Assembly (NCBI GenBank): GCA_028023455.1
Contig: JAQFVV010012509.1
Coordinates: forward strand, 2,484,001-2,548,000
DNA from: Epiperipatus broadwayi
Lineage: Eukaryota > Onychophora > Udeonychophora > Euonychophora > Peripatidae
Length of the DNA: 64,000 bases
Direction of reading: 5' to 3'
In this document: positions 10,760 to 24,190 of the stretch, piece after piece
How the letters are laid out: every line of letters starts with the position of its first letter
Position numbering within the stretch: position 1 is the stretch's first letter
The notes under the pieces: model-generated
What the model was told of the DNA's origin: nothing
Seen by the model: only the letters and a program-made list of their open reading frames with translations
Database searches by the model: none
Position numbers and translations under genes: made by a program

Positions 10760-13280
10760 ATAAGTTAATATACTCTAAATTATTACCCCTAATGAAATAA
10801 TCTGCAAAGACCTACTAGGCTTAGAAGGGAAGAAAGTTGCATCCAACTATGTTCAGACTGTGGGTCATCTGATAAAGTGCTAATGAGAACCCAATGAAAT
10901 GCTTAACCAATGATTGCATACCCTTTAATTGACTAACTCTATCCCTATTTAATAATATTAAATGCAATTTAGGTTAGTTCATCCACTTTCCCCCTTTTTA
11001 ATTCCGTTATTCTCTAATATTCAAGCCCAGAGAGAATATTGCTTTTAACTCCTTTAGCAGGTATGAACAGATATACACAGCAACTCCTGCACCTATATAT
11101 AGGTTACAACTAGTATTTATAATATTTATTTTATTTTCAAGCTTTTATATAATAAGAAAAATAGATGTGTGTGCATGTATAATTATTTATAAACTGTGGA
11201 ATGTCAGGACAACTCAATAAACCAGAGACCGGAATAATATAAACTCTCAAACATTTATTAACAATAATAAATATCAAGTATAATGACAATAGTAATGATA
11301 AAAAAAAAAATAATCATCATATGTACATGTATCACAAGTGAACCTCTACCATCTTACTAATTAATTATCCTCTAGATTCAACCCTTATACCCCATGGTAG
11401 AAATCCACATATGTCACTCATTCTCTGCAAATCATAATTATATAGAAAAATCAACTTTAGTTATTTAATATAATTGAGATGCTGGCTAGCTAAATTATAT
11501 ATTTACAAATGTTAATCTATTTAACAATTTCCCCCAATTTCTATATATGATAGAGACAGATTCCAGTTGATTAGTCAAACATACTAGAAAATATACGTAC
11601 ACGGTTAATCACAAAATAAAACATATAATATGTATTCTGTATGTGTTGTAATTTAACCTATATATAAATTTAAAGAATCTTACCTCAATATTTATGTGGA
11701 TGACCTGATGTGAAGCAGGTGGCTATACCTAAATTTTATTTATAATGAAAATATAAAAAATATCAAAATGAATAATCCCCCCTTTTCTTCTTTGCTAATT
11801 CTGAAAGATATGGCTTCAGCATCAGTGTGAAAATACAACAGATAATATAAATAAAAAAAATAAACAAAAATTTACAATATTGATTCTTTGATTAAAAATT
11901 GTAATTGGAATAAAGTTTATAACAATCATCATAATAAAAGCAGTAATAGCTGATAGTTAGGCAAGTTGTTCTTCAAAGCAGTTTCACTTAGTAAATCATT
12001 CTCCTTAGCAAGGATAGATAGGTACAATGGTGTTTGCTGTAGTTGTGTTTAATGGCAAACATCTTGATCCTCATTTGATTCACCATAATGTATTCCAATC
12101 CTTGTTTACTTTGGACTGAAGGCATATTCTTGTGTGTTTACAATAAAGTAGAAATATAGATATAATGCAGCTGGCAGGAAAATACCATGACACACAATAG
12201 CATGTTTTGCTCTAGCCCATTTTCATATTAAAGTACATTTTAATAATTATTTATAATCATATATTTTTTTATTAATAATATTGAAGCGCTTATATATATA
12301 TTAAGAAAATTATTTCATTTTTCTTTCTTCTCCAATTTTTAGAAAATTTAATTCTCGTTATTGTTTTTGAAAAGATTTTTAAAAAAAATTCTAATTTATT
12401 CCAACAACTTTTTTAAATACGATTTAATTATTTAAGAATTAATCAGTTATTCTTACTTCTTTTCACTTTCTGTCCCTTGAATTTGATAAACTTTTAATTA
12501 CAGTATTCGATTTTTAAAATGTTTATAATTTAACTAAAAGAAAAAATAAAATTCGATTTTAGCGTTCTAAATTATTAGTTTTAATTGCTGTCTTTTGTTA
12601 CAGTTGTTATAATAATAAGAACGATTTGTAAACTGTCTTTTGTTTTTATACATTTCATGCGCGCGTAAATTTCCAGGAACACCGATATCTTTAACTGCCT
12701 ATTGTTTAAATACATTTAGATTTATTACAAATAAAAAAAAAATAATAAAATAATTAAATCAGTTTTATTTTCACACATATGTACCCACCTAATTAACTTC
12801 AAGTCATCCCAAATTCATTTACCTATTAATTAATATTCAATTTTAAATTAAAAATATATATACATTACAGTTTATTTAATCAAATAGTTTGATATATATA
12901 CAATAGTACTTTCTAAAATATTGATCGTATTTTATTTTATAAATATAATAATTTATTGTGTATTATATGTATATAGGTAATAATAACAACAAATAATAAT
13001 CTTCCCACTATTACTATACATTCCAAATGGATTGGGTTCAATAAATATGCTTAATCTTTTTAGGAATGTGTGCATTGTAAGCTATCCTTTACATTAGTTA
13101 GCATTGGGTAGTTTTTGTGCTCATGCAAGTGGGTTCTGAAAACAATCTATTTGATTGTTGTTAAATCTTACTGTATCAAATTAGAATGTTAGGTGTTACC
13201 ATTATATAATTTACATATTTTCTTTTTTTATAAGTACTGAACAATCACTTATTATAGAACCAAAAACATTTTACAGGATA
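10760..13280. other. Long AT-rich intergenic stretch, nothing identified
   Basis: No open frame with recognisable protein similarity, no RNA gene and no clear transposon end was found. The region contains TA-rich runs, poly-A tracts and a single GCGCGC-containing patch near 12660. Undetected old repeats are likely. Confidence 0.4.
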
Positions 13281-13289
13281 AGATTTTTT

Positions 13290-14597
13290 CACAATTGGAC
13301 CAAATTTTAGATGACTCGATGGTGAAGAATATGATGGAGCTGAAAGTGTGGAGTTCCTCCAAATTTAGATGAACTTATGTACTGTGAAGAATTTGATATT
13401 ATTGATGATCCCAATTTCATCCAAATGAAATCCCCGGTACAACTGAAACTACTGTTATTATTTCTGCCAATGTAAATGAAGACCAAGAGATCTTGAAATA
13501 AAAATATTTGTGCATCTGGATGACAATAAAATTGAAAACTCTCATGATCGGATGTATTAAATAAGATCACTGATTGACAAGCTCATAAAAAGTTTTTGTC
13601 AGTGGGATTATTTTCATAAAGATACATCTATAGATGAATCAATGGTAAAATATTTTGGTCATAACCCAGCTAAACAATTCATGAGCTCTGGTTAGATTAG
13701 GATACAAGAGACCGGATAATCAGTAGTTCTAGTTAGTGCTACACTTTTGATGTATACTGTGGAAAAAAGCAGTGCAAAACAGAATCTACTAAAGGTATAT
13801 CACTATGCAACAGGGTAATTACTGACCATTTGAAAAATTTACCAGAACCCTCAAAACATGAACCTTTTTTTGACAACTATTTTACAACCTACCCATTGAT
13901 GATTTATCTAAAAAAGAAAAATATGAGCAACTGGAATTGTAAGAAATAACAGATTACAAAAATGACCCATAAAAAATTATAAAAAAAAAAAAAAAGAAGT
14001 GCATACAACTATAGGTTCAATGAGAATAAAATATTGTGTAAAGATGTTTATTCTAATAAATTACATTTTTGTGAACCATTACAAGTCAAACGGTCTAAAA
14101 ATACAAAATCAAAAGTAGAAATACCCCAATCAAAATGATTTTCTTCATAAAATACAAATATGGAAGTGTGTGGATACTCATGATCAATGTACTTCTCTAT
14201 ACAGAATTTCAATTAGGAAAAAAAGGTGGATTTTTCTGGACATGACAAATGCTTGGAAAGTGCAACAGAAACTAAACCAAATCAATTAAAATTTTGCCCT
14301 AGCAAAGTGACTACTTGAAGGATAGTATTGCTTCAAGACTACATAATAAAAAGCCAATTCAATTATTAAAATTACTGGAGGGTACAAAAACTGAAAAAGT
14401 ATTTAAAATGTTCACATAAAAGCCAGGTGGTCTTGCAAAAGACATTGTGCATTGAGAAAGGTTGCTTTGAAAAATATCACATATCTGCCCAATGTCCTCA
14501 TTTGAGGATGCTGTTTTTCGTAAAATCTATATTTCTTCAACTTTAAATATAAAATGATTTATATTCATTTGGTTTTTCTTAGGCATCAATGGGTTAA
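13290..14597 (+). pseudogene. piggyBac-type transposase pseudogene
   Basis: Several frames on the plus strand carry hallmark piggyBac (DDE_Tnp_1_7) peptides in the right order. SIDESMVKYFGHNPAKQF (about 13629-13682) matches the first catalytic-Asp region. FDVYCGKSSAK follows near 13748. FFDNYFTTYPLMIYL (about 13868) is the next catalytic block. GCFEKYHIS (about 14460) is from the C-terminal Cys-rich domain. Stops and frame shifts separate them, so the gene is dead. The right end reads GGCATCAATGGG followed by TTAA (14594-14597), the target site of the superfamily. I could not locate the matching left end. The 5' boundary is approximate. Confidence 0.8.
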
Positions 14598-14599
14598 CA

Positions 14600-15210
14600 T
14601 CAAACATATCACAAATTAATGATTATTTCCTATTAAGAATGTTACAATCCTGAAATACATATGCTGTACCATCATTTGGATGCTTCCATGTCTATTCAGC
14701 ATTTTTCTCAAAGAATTCAGTCTTTTTTATTTCATTATATTCAAATTTACTCATAAGTTTCATCTTTCAATTGTTTACCAACTCTCATATTAAAGTCTCC
14801 CATGGCAATTTTAAATTGTTGCTTGGTCAGATCAAAAGCATTTTATATATTCATATAAAAATGCTCTTTTTCAACACAATGCAAACTTGTTGGGCATAAG
14901 CCTGAATTATTTGCATTAGATATCTTCCATTAATTTAAATGATTAATCTTAACGCTCTATCTGATATGCCAACAATTTCCACAATGTTCTAATATTTATT
15001 TATTATGAATCCAACTTCGCTCGAGTTAACTTATCACCAAGTCCAACAATGTATCATTTAATATTACAGTTCTTCCAATTAGAACAATTTTCTTTCAATT
15101 TCAAATGATCTGCAATTGTAGGTAGCTAAATAAAAGATTATCATCTTAGCATTCTCCACTTTTGTTTGCCAATTGCTGCCTTGACTGGCATTATTAATTT
15201 CCTGGAAATA
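14600..15210 (-). mobile_element. LINE endonuclease fragment (RTE-like)
   Basis: On the minus strand, one frame reads FKIAMGDFNMRVGKQLKDE (near 14815-14760). This is the GDFN motif of an apurinic-type endonuclease from a non-LTR retrotransposon. Upstream peptides such as NSGLCPTSLHCVEKEHFY lie in the same direction. The layout matches the endonuclease part of the longer LINE at 51970-54290, for example the shared AATTATTTGCATT / AATTAATTGCATT neighbourhood. Stops and the absence of a reverse transcriptase region make it a truncated dead copy. It abuts the TTAA end of the piggyBac pseudogene. Confidence 0.65.
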
Positions 15211-17000
15211 AGAATCATAATTTAGTTTTGTCGATCATGATGTAAACTGTTTTAAAAATGTTCATTACCATATATTCACACATTTTCAAGAAAACTCAGC
15301 TGAATTGGTAGAAAGAGTAGTGTTTCTTGATCTTAAAATCACAGGTAAAAACCAATAAATACATTGTACTGGCTTACACATTTTGATGAGCACCCCACCC
15401 ATAATTACTTACTATGTGAATAATGACATAACTGCAATAGCAACATGGAGTGAACATATTAGAAATTCATCCCTGTTTGGTACCTTTAAAATCTCAAAGA
15501 AAAGTCAAGAGATTTTGGTTAACAGCAAACTCCTTTGTGCAGTCCATACCTTGGAAAATAATTGGAAATTTGACCCATACACTGAGCTGAAAATTAGGAC
15601 CTTTAACATCACTGCTAATTGTAAAATAACAAAACTTCCTGTGCAGATCTATGGAGTTTCCTGGTAAATAATGATTAATTTGCGACATGTAATATTGCCA
15701 TACTTTGAGTTATGGAATAAAACAAATCTAAATATTTTTTAAAAACATATACTCAGCCACATTTTAAATATAATTTGCATGTTTTAATTTTTTGTAATAA
15801 TAAACTACTTTATCCTAATAAATGTCAACAATTTTACCATTTGTCAAAGATAGATTTCCAATTTTTCAAAAATTGTCAGTGAGTGGCACTTTTAAATAAC
15901 TCATGGACAGTATTAAATAAAATCCCATCACTTAAAATTCTAATTTTGGTTTAGTTGAATACTAATGCAGCGTTGGTTGAAATATACTCAAATTAAAAAT
16001 GAATCGTTTATTTTCTACTTTTGGTAGTCTCTTTCTTTATGAGTTTCTCATTAATTAAAATGCCATTAGGGTGTTTTTGCATGATTACATCAATGTCTAT
16101 GCTACTTGTCTCTTGTACTTAAATTTGGAAAATTAATCCTAATCTGCACCAAATACAAATTATAATTAAGAAATAACAAAGGCAAATCCCAACCGGTCTC
16201 CGGATTTATAATTCACATTCTTGAGATTTCATTAGATGTTATCTGCTTTAAAAGATGTCACAACCCTAATTAAAAATGTTTATTTATGCATGGCAATACA
16301 TTTATTAGCACACACACGACTTATCAAAAAATGAGCTAATGTATGCATTATCATTGTTAGGATTTCTTGAACCAATGCAGATGATTTGCTATTGTTGCGC
16401 ATGTGACATTTGAATTCAAAATCAATAAATGAAAAAGTGTAAATTTGATTGTTTCAATCTTACACTGAGCATTTGTTTTAAACAAATTCATGATACCAGA
16501 GTTATTTTACAATCTATAAAGATAATATTGGCAGATATTAAATGATTTAAACTTAACAATTGCAATGTTGACCATCTTATCATTGACCAATAAAAGTTCT
16601 ACAGTTCTGACTACAATCATTTAAAAATTGAATCCTTCAATGATAATAAACTACACTAACCTGTAGAACACAAAAATTGTGATAAGCGCAATAAGTAAAA
16701 AGGACCCAATTAGAAATCAACAGATGAGAAAATCAAAAGTAACTAATCAATTTAAATATTGCAATAGATCATTCAAGGAATTCAACATTTTATGATTATC
16801 AATGTGAAGTGCCTGAATGGATAAAGCAACATCTTAAATTTATAAATGTCTTTGAAAAAATATGAGCAACTATAAAAAAACAATTTCATCCAAATGTAAG
16901 CCTGGAGGGGGAGGGGGGGCGAAGGTTTTTTATCAAAGTAAGCCTGATGAGACTAACAATGGTAATTTCTTCAGCAATATTTATATTGTAAGTTTTAAGA
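15211..17000. other. Intergenic stretch, no supported gene
   Basis: An open frame of 94 codons (15383-15667, plus) and one of 64 codons on the opposite strand (15494-15688) overlap. Neither shows a recognisable domain or an obvious neighbour match, so both are probably chance. The rest is AT-rich DNA with no repeat ends I can define. Confidence 0.4.
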
Positions 17001-17123
17001 TTGATAGAACAGTCAAGCGTTGGTGGCTTTGTGGTTAGCACAACTGCCTTCCAAGCAGCTGGCCCGGGTTCTCCTCCTGGTCGATTTAACGCAGGAATCA
17101 AAAAAAAAAAGGTTGATAGAACA
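17001..17123 (+). mobile_element. tRNA-Gly-like retroposon with A tail and target duplication
   Basis: A tRNA-like body (17017-17093) begins GCGTTGGTGGC, has an A-box-like GTGGTTAGCACAACTG, an anticodon arm CTGC-CTTCCAA-GCAG with a TCC anticodon, and the GGCCCGGGTTC block. It ends AACGC, pairing with the 5' GCGTT. It is followed by an A-rich tail (17098-17110). The 11-bp direct repeat TTGATAGAACA flanks it exactly, at 17001-17011 and 17113-17123, the signature of LINE-driven retroposition. The T-arm is imperfect, so a functional tRNA is unlikely. It is essentially a retroposed tRNA or a very short SINE. Confidence 0.85.
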
Positions 17124-17269
17124 AAGAATACAAGATTACATAAAAGAAAAAATGCAGCTAGTGGGATTGATAGAAAGTCATTTGAAGAGGCATCAATAGT
17201 ATAAATAAATAAATATATAGTTCTTTTTTTTTTTTGGAACAAATAAATGCATAAAAAATTGCAAACTGT

Positions 17270-17580
17270 TCACATATTCAGGACAAAGAGGAATGATGTA
17301 CAAATCACTAATCAGACAAAAATTCTACCCGGCAGTTAATTCAATAATGCATAGTAACTAGGACAGATTCCAATTCTAAAGACCAATAGGTCCAGACATA
17401 TGGGCTCTTATGCCTAGAAATTCATACATATTGCAAAACTGTTACATAGGAAACGTGTGCAAATCATTAATCAGATAAAAATTCTATCATGCAGCTAATC
17501 CAATATCACTATAGTAACTATGAGATTTCAATTTCACAAGACTATTTATGGCATCTTTTACCTAGTAATTTATGCACATC
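17270..17580. repeat. Two-copy ~160-bp tandem repeat
   Basis: CAAATCACTAATCAGACAAAAATTCTA (from 17301) recurs as CAAATCATTAATCAGATAAAAATTCTA (from 17460). Both are followed by GCAG(T/C)TAAT(T/C)CAAT and TAGTAACTA. The period is close to 160 bases and the copies have diverged. No coding meaning is evident. Confidence 0.65.
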
Positions 17581-20280
17581 TCTATCCTTTTGAGTAACAT
17601 ATAATCTGTTCACCAAGAACTGTCATCAACAGATGTTCATCTTCTTATTCTTTACTGATCATAAACTCTTGTTCAAGTGGCAAATATAGTACTGTTCATG
17701 ATCTGAAAACTTGCGCATGTACATTATATTGTAATAGACTGAAGATTATCAGTTCAATCCAAGCAAAGTTAATCCTCACCATATGAATATATAATAGAGC
17801 TTACAGTGTTTTGCAATGTTAGAACCATCTTCAATGAAAGAATAATCTAGTTATAAATTATATTAGTATTAATATTGAATAATATTGTCAAAGTATTCTC
17901 TTACAATCCATTCACTACTCACAATATCAACAAAATAACCCACTTGAGACAGTGGTAATTTGGCATCACAGCAAAGTTAAAACTTGTTATTTCATTAACA
18001 TTTTTCAACAGAGTCTCTATAAATCATTTAAATATTTGGATTCCCTTGTGTTAAGTAAAAGATTATAATTATATATTTGAAGTTAACAAACAGAATTATT
18101 TACATTAATAAGAATTCATCATCCATAATCTTAATCTGACATATATGGAGGGTACACATAAAGATCCTTGCAATATTGTTGAAAATTTTATTGTGGTTAG
18201 ACAAACTACTGCCAATCTATTTTACTCTAAAAGGTATACTTACAAGACATACTTTTAGTTGTGGATAGATTCATGAAATTTGCAAATTTTAGTTTAATCT
18301 TAAGTGCATGCTGTCTCATAATTCCAATCTAGCATTAATAATGCTCAATTATATATATAAAGTTACAGTGTTCTATTCATAATATACTGTAAGAGATGAC
18401 TTACAACCAACCATCACACCTATCCCAGTTTTTTCAATGTTTGAATTCAGGCCAAGTGGTAGGAAAATAATTTATCCTACCTACCTGCTTATACACATGA
18501 AGTATATACATATATAAACATACATATAAACTGTTTGTCTATTTATAGAAATTAATTATTATTTTTTATTTAATATCATTAACTAAAATAATAATTGACT
18601 TATAAGACAAACATAATCAAAGGTCAAAATATATGAGGTCAAAACAGTTGCTAGGCGAGATTTGGATTATGAAGACTAAATAAAAATAATAATAGTAATG
18701 TTTTATAATTTGTCTTTTTTGATTAGTTTTGTAACAATAGGTTTTAGCTAGCATGAGAAAACAATCTAGCATTTTTCACTTGTGGACTAACAACTAAATC
18801 AACAGCACATAAAGTCTTTTATTTTTTTTTTAAAAAAAGAAAAACTGTTCCGCATTTAAAAAAAACAGTAAAAATATGAAATTTAAATCTTAATATCTAT
18901 ATTTTAAAGTTAATATAAAATCTTTATAATTTGGATAGAAGGAAACTGGAAATTTAATCTTAACTATTAAAGTGACAAATTGGAATATATATTAGCAGGA
19001 ATGAACTAATGATTTAATTTATTCTGCAAGTTTGAATTCATTGTTATGGAAATAAGGAAAAAGAAAAAGGTAAAATATTAGAAATTCTTTCTTTAAGCCA
19101 TTTTCTTATATATATTGAAGCCACAATATAAATAATAATTTATAGTAATCATTACAATGTATTTTGGGTAAAGGCAATACTGTGGCGTTCTAAAGCTATC
19201 TTCAATATCATTATAAAATTATCCATCAAAATGTCTATTTTACAAAACTAGTGAACATCAATCTTCAATGGATTTATGCTACACGTTCAGAAGAGATAAT
19301 TGGTGTTTGTTTTAACCAAGTTGCATGAAATATATAAATATCAACAAAGTTGGTAAACAAGAACATTATGCATGGAGATTGACATTTAAGTTTATAAACT
19401 CTTAATTGTGGATAAAATGCTTGCTTTCCTCAGGATATATATAGAAATTTTCTTTTTTGGTTCACGTGATTTTTTATTATCTCTATTTGAAATGTTCATG
19501 TATTGTGATTTTTATTTGTGTATTCAAGTCTCATTTTCAAATTCGATCACCTGTATTTTAAAAGTGAGAGCAGGGTGAATGGATATGTATCATATGTTGA
19601 TATAATTATTAATAAAAGTAAGATCCCTTGAAAATTCCACTGCTTCAACAAAGCGACCTCAAGTAAGGTTTTTATCTAATTAACATTAAGTGCAAATTCT
19701 AGAACAAAACTATATTATTTACTAATAAATTTTTAATAATATTTACTTGTAATTGTTTATTTCTGAGGGCACAATTAATCCACTTGAATAAATGGTCTTT
19801 TTCTTATCTTTCATTAATTTTTGCTATGACTTACATACACATATAGATGAGAGTGGGACTATATATATATTTTTAAAAAAAAATAGTTATAAATATATTT
19901 AACCCAACCTTTAAACATCATTTTAGTAATTATATTAATGGGGTAGATTTAGAATTATTGAACACTCATTTTGTTTTGTTTTAGATATATATTTAGTGAA
20001 TTATTTTGTTTCTCTAGTGTAAACAAAGATTGATTGAGGACAGATTTCTATCATGAAATCAGAATCAAGGAAATTTATTGTGTTAAGCCATCAAAATAAT
20101 AGAATACCAGTCATGTTAACTCAATATATATATATATATTTTGTTTTTAAATATTTATTATGTTATAAATTATTAATAAATGTATTGAGTTGTTTAAACC
20201 AATATGATCTCTGTTTGATCATCGCCATCATTATGCATTCATACCATTAAAAGTTTCATCATCACTATCATTAAGAATTT
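17581..20280. other. AT-rich intergenic stretch, nothing identified
   Basis: Contains TA dinucleotide runs (18350, 20126), poly-T tracts and one 65-codon open frame (20053-20250) without any recognisable motif. No transposon ends or RNA genes could be supported. Confidence 0.4.
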
Positions 20281-20362
20281 ACACCATTAAAAATTTGATG
20301 ATGATGATCATCATCATTATGTATTGATCTAAATTACTGATCATCATCAATATTATTCATAT
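20268..20362. repeat. Imperfect ATC/GAT trinucleotide repeat with palindrome
   Basis: ATC-type units (CATCATCACTATCATT) switch strand at GATGATGATGATCATCATCA (20298-20317), so GAT repeats run straight into their complement and can form a hairpin. CATCATCA-type units then continue to about 20362. This looks like a microsatellite with an internal inversion. Confidence 0.6.
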
Positions 20363-20399
20363 CTATGCTTATACATAGGCATATTTGGTCAATAATTAA

Positions 20400-21091
20400 G
20401 TAAGTCCATTCCTGAAGAGAACTGATTGCAAGAACTCCCCGAGTTTGAATTCTGTGGTGTAATGGGGCCCAAAAAGGGAGATGTAATGTTTATGCACTAG
20501 TCTAAGTCACATTGAAATATAACTTAATATACTAAAAGTAGATGTGATTTGGAACTAGGCATTTCATTGTGACATCTTTAGCATCCTATTCGAAGACCTA
20601 GGTCCGACAGTAGTGAGATGCACTTCCTTTGTTATATGCCATTTCTGATTTGGTAATATCTGGCACACCCAAATGGGATGTCGAATCATGGATTTAGGAT
20701 ATGACTTGTTGTAGGTTGTTTGATATTTGTATTCAAATCATCCAACTACTTAGTCGTATTCACATCATCTTATGGTATACCCCGTAGTCCTGTTATAATA
20801 ATGTAGATTCATTTCTTTAGAAAATCAAAATTTATTGCGTGGTATGACTCATCTTTTTTTGACATTCTAATATGCACCTCTATAAGAACAGATTATTAAT
20901 CAAATTAAGATGATATATATGTGTAAGGAAAGGCAGGTTTCTAAAATTCAAACTTAAAAAAACACCGATATGCACTTGGCTTGATAGATGTTTTGCATGC
21001 CATATAAAACCTTGAACCTTCAACAGGGTTTATAATAAACTCCTTTGGTAAATATAAAATGTAATATCTTCTATGTGGCTTATTGATTACA
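20400..21091. other. Unassigned intergenic sequence
   Basis: Slightly less AT-rich than its surroundings (for example GGGGCCCAAAAAGGGAG at 20465), which hints at an old inserted element or decayed exon. No frame or terminal repeat supports a specific call. Confidence 0.3.
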
Positions 21092-21364
21092 TTATTTTAA
21101 TAAAATAGTGTGGTGTTTTTCTATGCTGCAGAACAATAAAGGTCGTTTGACTTCTATCAGTTTCAAGCTATCTAAAACAATATTCACAAAATCTATGTAT
21201 ACTTCAATAGATCTTTCTATACATGACAGACCAAGGTTTGTTTTATCTTTTCTAACTTTATTGAGAAATTCCATCATGTAGCTAAATAACAAAAGGGAGT
21301 CTTTACTATTTTCCTTTAAGTCAGATTTATCTGGATTACAAGGTATAAGCATCTCTTCTAGCAT
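21092..21364 (-). CDS. Short open frame, unknown, doubtful
   Basis: A 90-codon minus-strand frame starts with ATG and contains IPCNPDKSDLKENSKD and LGLSCIERSIEVYIDFVN. It has a more balanced amino-acid composition than most chance frames here. I do not recognise any domain, and no splice sites, promoter or duplicate elsewhere in the window support it. It may be a decayed transposon protein segment or chance. Confidence 0.2.
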   Translation of the reverse strand: MLEEMLIPCNPDKSDLKENSKDSLLLFSYMMEFLNKVRKDKTNLGLSCIERSIEVYIDFVNIVLDSLKLIEVKRPLLFCSIEKHHTILLK

Positions 21365-22735
21365 AATTTCAAGCTTACCCTCAGAATTTTTAATTTATAG
21401 AGGCTTGAGAAGTAAAATGACATCAGATACCTCCCAGATGAAGAAATAAGTAAATTTTGGCATTGGGTTCTACAATAGTGAGCCATTTCCTTGAGGGATA
21501 TGCATTGGTATAGTTCAAGTTATCACTAAATACAATAGCATAGAAACAAGGTGTTTCACTACCAATCATAATTTAAAGAAAGAAAAATGGAATTTCAATA
21601 CTCAACTTGAATAAAATGCTCAGAATCTGATTTGATTTTGAAAGTGATAATAATTAACATTACTTCACATTACAACTTTGATGGAAAGATATAACAATAT
21701 ATTTGATATAACAACTTTTTGTTTAAAAACAGTCAATTTTTATGTATGTTAAATGTGCATGTTTACTGGTTAATCTTGATGTAGCAAATGAAAATATTTG
21801 AAAATAAATACAGTATACGTAAAGTATATGCAGCACTGGAATCTAGAGCCACATTGATTTGCACAATCTTTTGAAGTCTTTATTACTTTAAATAAGACTT
21901 TTTTTTTTTAAATAAGTAGAAATTTAATTCTTTAGCATACATATCTGCATATGCGTAGAGAAGCGGTTTTTATCTTATCATGAAGCTGAATCCAGTTTCA
22001 GTGACGAACACCATAATCCTAGTTCTCATGCTACCTGTTATTGCTGCTGTATTTATATTTCGATCTAATTATACATATTATGTAAATATATGCTGTGTGC
22101 ATTAAATCATTTAAATATTCTATTTATGTATAATAAGAGCTATTTGTATTAGTAAAGTAATATAATGACATAGTAATAAGTAGCATTAAAATCATGCTTT
22201 TAAATAGTTATTTATCTTTAAAAGAATCAAATTATACTCTTTAGCAAGTCATTTGGGATGTATTGTAACCTCTAATCAAATCTATTTGTGTATTGTAATT
22301 TAATGGGCAAAAAAAAAAAAAAAAAAAACTAATAATAAGAATTTGTGTATATTTGTCCACATGTATAATTAAATAACTTTTTTTTAAATATAAAAAGAAA
22401 TTATAAATGATTTTCAAAATCATTCCAGTTTGTTTCCTCTTTTACATGTGTTATTTCTCCGCAATCTTTAGCATAAAGCAATAGTCTACAACTATTTGTG
22501 TCATAAAAAAATTAATTGCAGAAAAAGTAAAATAAGTTGATGGAAGAAAGAAGTGGTTTGAAATTCACATCGATAAAATAGGATGAGACATTCTTAAATG
22601 GAAGATCTTCTCACTAGCAACAATAACTCCATTAACAGACGCAACACTTGCTTTGATATTTCCAAACGTTGGGCTAATTAAATAATTTACATATAATTTG
22701 CATATTACCATCTACATTCTACTCTGCACTATTTA
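21365..22735. other. Intergenic stretch, nothing identified
   Basis: AT-rich with poly-A (22310-22328) and poly-T tracts. A 60-codon frame on the minus strand at 22241-22423 is a by-product of those tracts. No gene or repeat end is supported. Confidence 0.4.
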
Positions 22736-22737
22736 TT

Positions 22738-22792
22738 TTTATGGCTATGAATATGAGGCAACATGTCTCGAAAGTGCTCAGCTGTTAATTAT
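22738..22792 (+). mobile_element. Fragment related to a Penelope-like element end
   Basis: GGCTATGAATATGAGGCAACATGTCTCGAAAGTGCTCAGC is a diverged match to GGCTATGAATATGGAGTCGAATGCTCTGAAAGCGCTTAGC at 56508-56548, which lies in the inverted repeat of the Penelope-like element there. The match is about 40 bases and fades on both sides. Confidence 0.45.
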
Positions 22793-22799
22793 TTTATGG

Positions 22800-24190
22800 A
22801 TTCATATGAGTATTTATTATAGCTTCTCTTTCCAGTGCCTCAACACACTTGTAATTTTGTTAAAAATGAATAGACTAATATTCAAATTTATATAGTTTTT
22901 TTTTTTTTTATAAAATATTAAAAAAAAACAAAAACATACAAGATGATTTTTAAAATATTTCACTTTTTTTTCTTTTAGTGACAATTTAGTCCTGAAACAT
23001 TAATACATTTTATTCCACATTTAATTAGAGAAATATTCAGTAAAATAACATACATAATGATCCTTTTACATTCCAGATAATTTTATTTACAAAGTAAACC
23101 CACAAACGTGAGGATTCAAAATGCATTTTTTGGTGAATGTCCATATATATATATATAAATATTTACTGTGTAACAAAAATCAATCAAAATCTAAAGTTTT
23201 GATATAATTGTAAAGACACTCAAGTTTCTAAAACTTTTTACTTAAACATTTTTTTTTTGTTTCACTTGTGTGATTGGCATTGGAAAATATACATACATAA
23301 TAAATACTTATTAAAACAAACAAAACATAGTAAATGTCAATCTTTTAACCTTTTTTTTATTTTAAAAAAAAAGCACACATATGCATACATGCTAACACAT
23401 AAATCACACACACACATATATATATACACATACACTTTTGTTAAACACATACAGAGACACAATACTATTAATCCAATACTTTAATTTTATTTAAAAAAGT
23501 TGAGAATATTTTAATTTGCTTACTGTATTGTGTTGTTATATCTTTTTAATAGTTACTCAAGATTAAATAAGGATATTCGCTTAAGCATATTAAAATAAAA
23601 TCTGGTAGAGATGAAAATTTAAAGAGATTCCTCACAATTTTGTTTGGATTATAAAAATTGTCGGATTAACCGTATTCTACCTGTACATATAATATCAAAT
23701 ATGATATGTAATATAGTAAAATAAGAGTTAATCGTATAAAGTATTTACTACACCAATATTAATTATATAAATAAATATTAAACTATAGTTAGATTCGATC
23801 ACATCCATTATTTCATAGTATGTAAACATTCTATATATAAATAAAATTTAAAGGATGGAAACTTTGTAATGCAGCTGAAGTTTAATATTTATTTATATAA
23901 TTGTTGTTGGTTGCAATAAATATTTTTTATAATTAGTTCCAGATTCGTTGTATTATATACACGTACAATCCATTTAATTTTTACTTTGAAATTAATTTGA
24001 AATAAATAATTATGTGTACATGTCAGTGTGTGTAACTACGTGTGCGCACACATATACCTATATATGCAAACATTCATGTACAAAATGTATGTAATGAATG
24101 AACAATCGTAGTCAAGAGAGAAATGGTTGATTAACAGTTCTTAAATATTTTCAAGGAATTGTACCATGAATTAAATATCTAACACAACAA
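22800..24190. other. 3' flank of the co-repressor gene
   Basis: Very AT-rich DNA with an ACACAC/ATATAT patch (23400-23450), several poly-T runs and no supported gene. It lies downstream of the likely polyadenylation region of the minus-strand gene. Confidence 0.4.

Noticed and set aside
15383-15688. Overlapping open frames on both strands
   Set aside because: No recognisable motif, no duplicate and no splice context; open frames this short are expected by chance.
17017-17093. Functional tRNA-Gly gene
   Set aside because: The T-arm is imperfect and the A tail with target duplication shows a retroposed copy.
16886-17242. 118-codon minus frame and 67-codon plus frame over the tRNA-like retroposon
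   Set aside because: They run across the A tail and target duplication of the retroposon, so they are by-products of the insertion.
23395-23460. ACACAC/ATATAT region with a 75-codon frame
   Set aside because: Simple-sequence DNA; the frame is a by-product.
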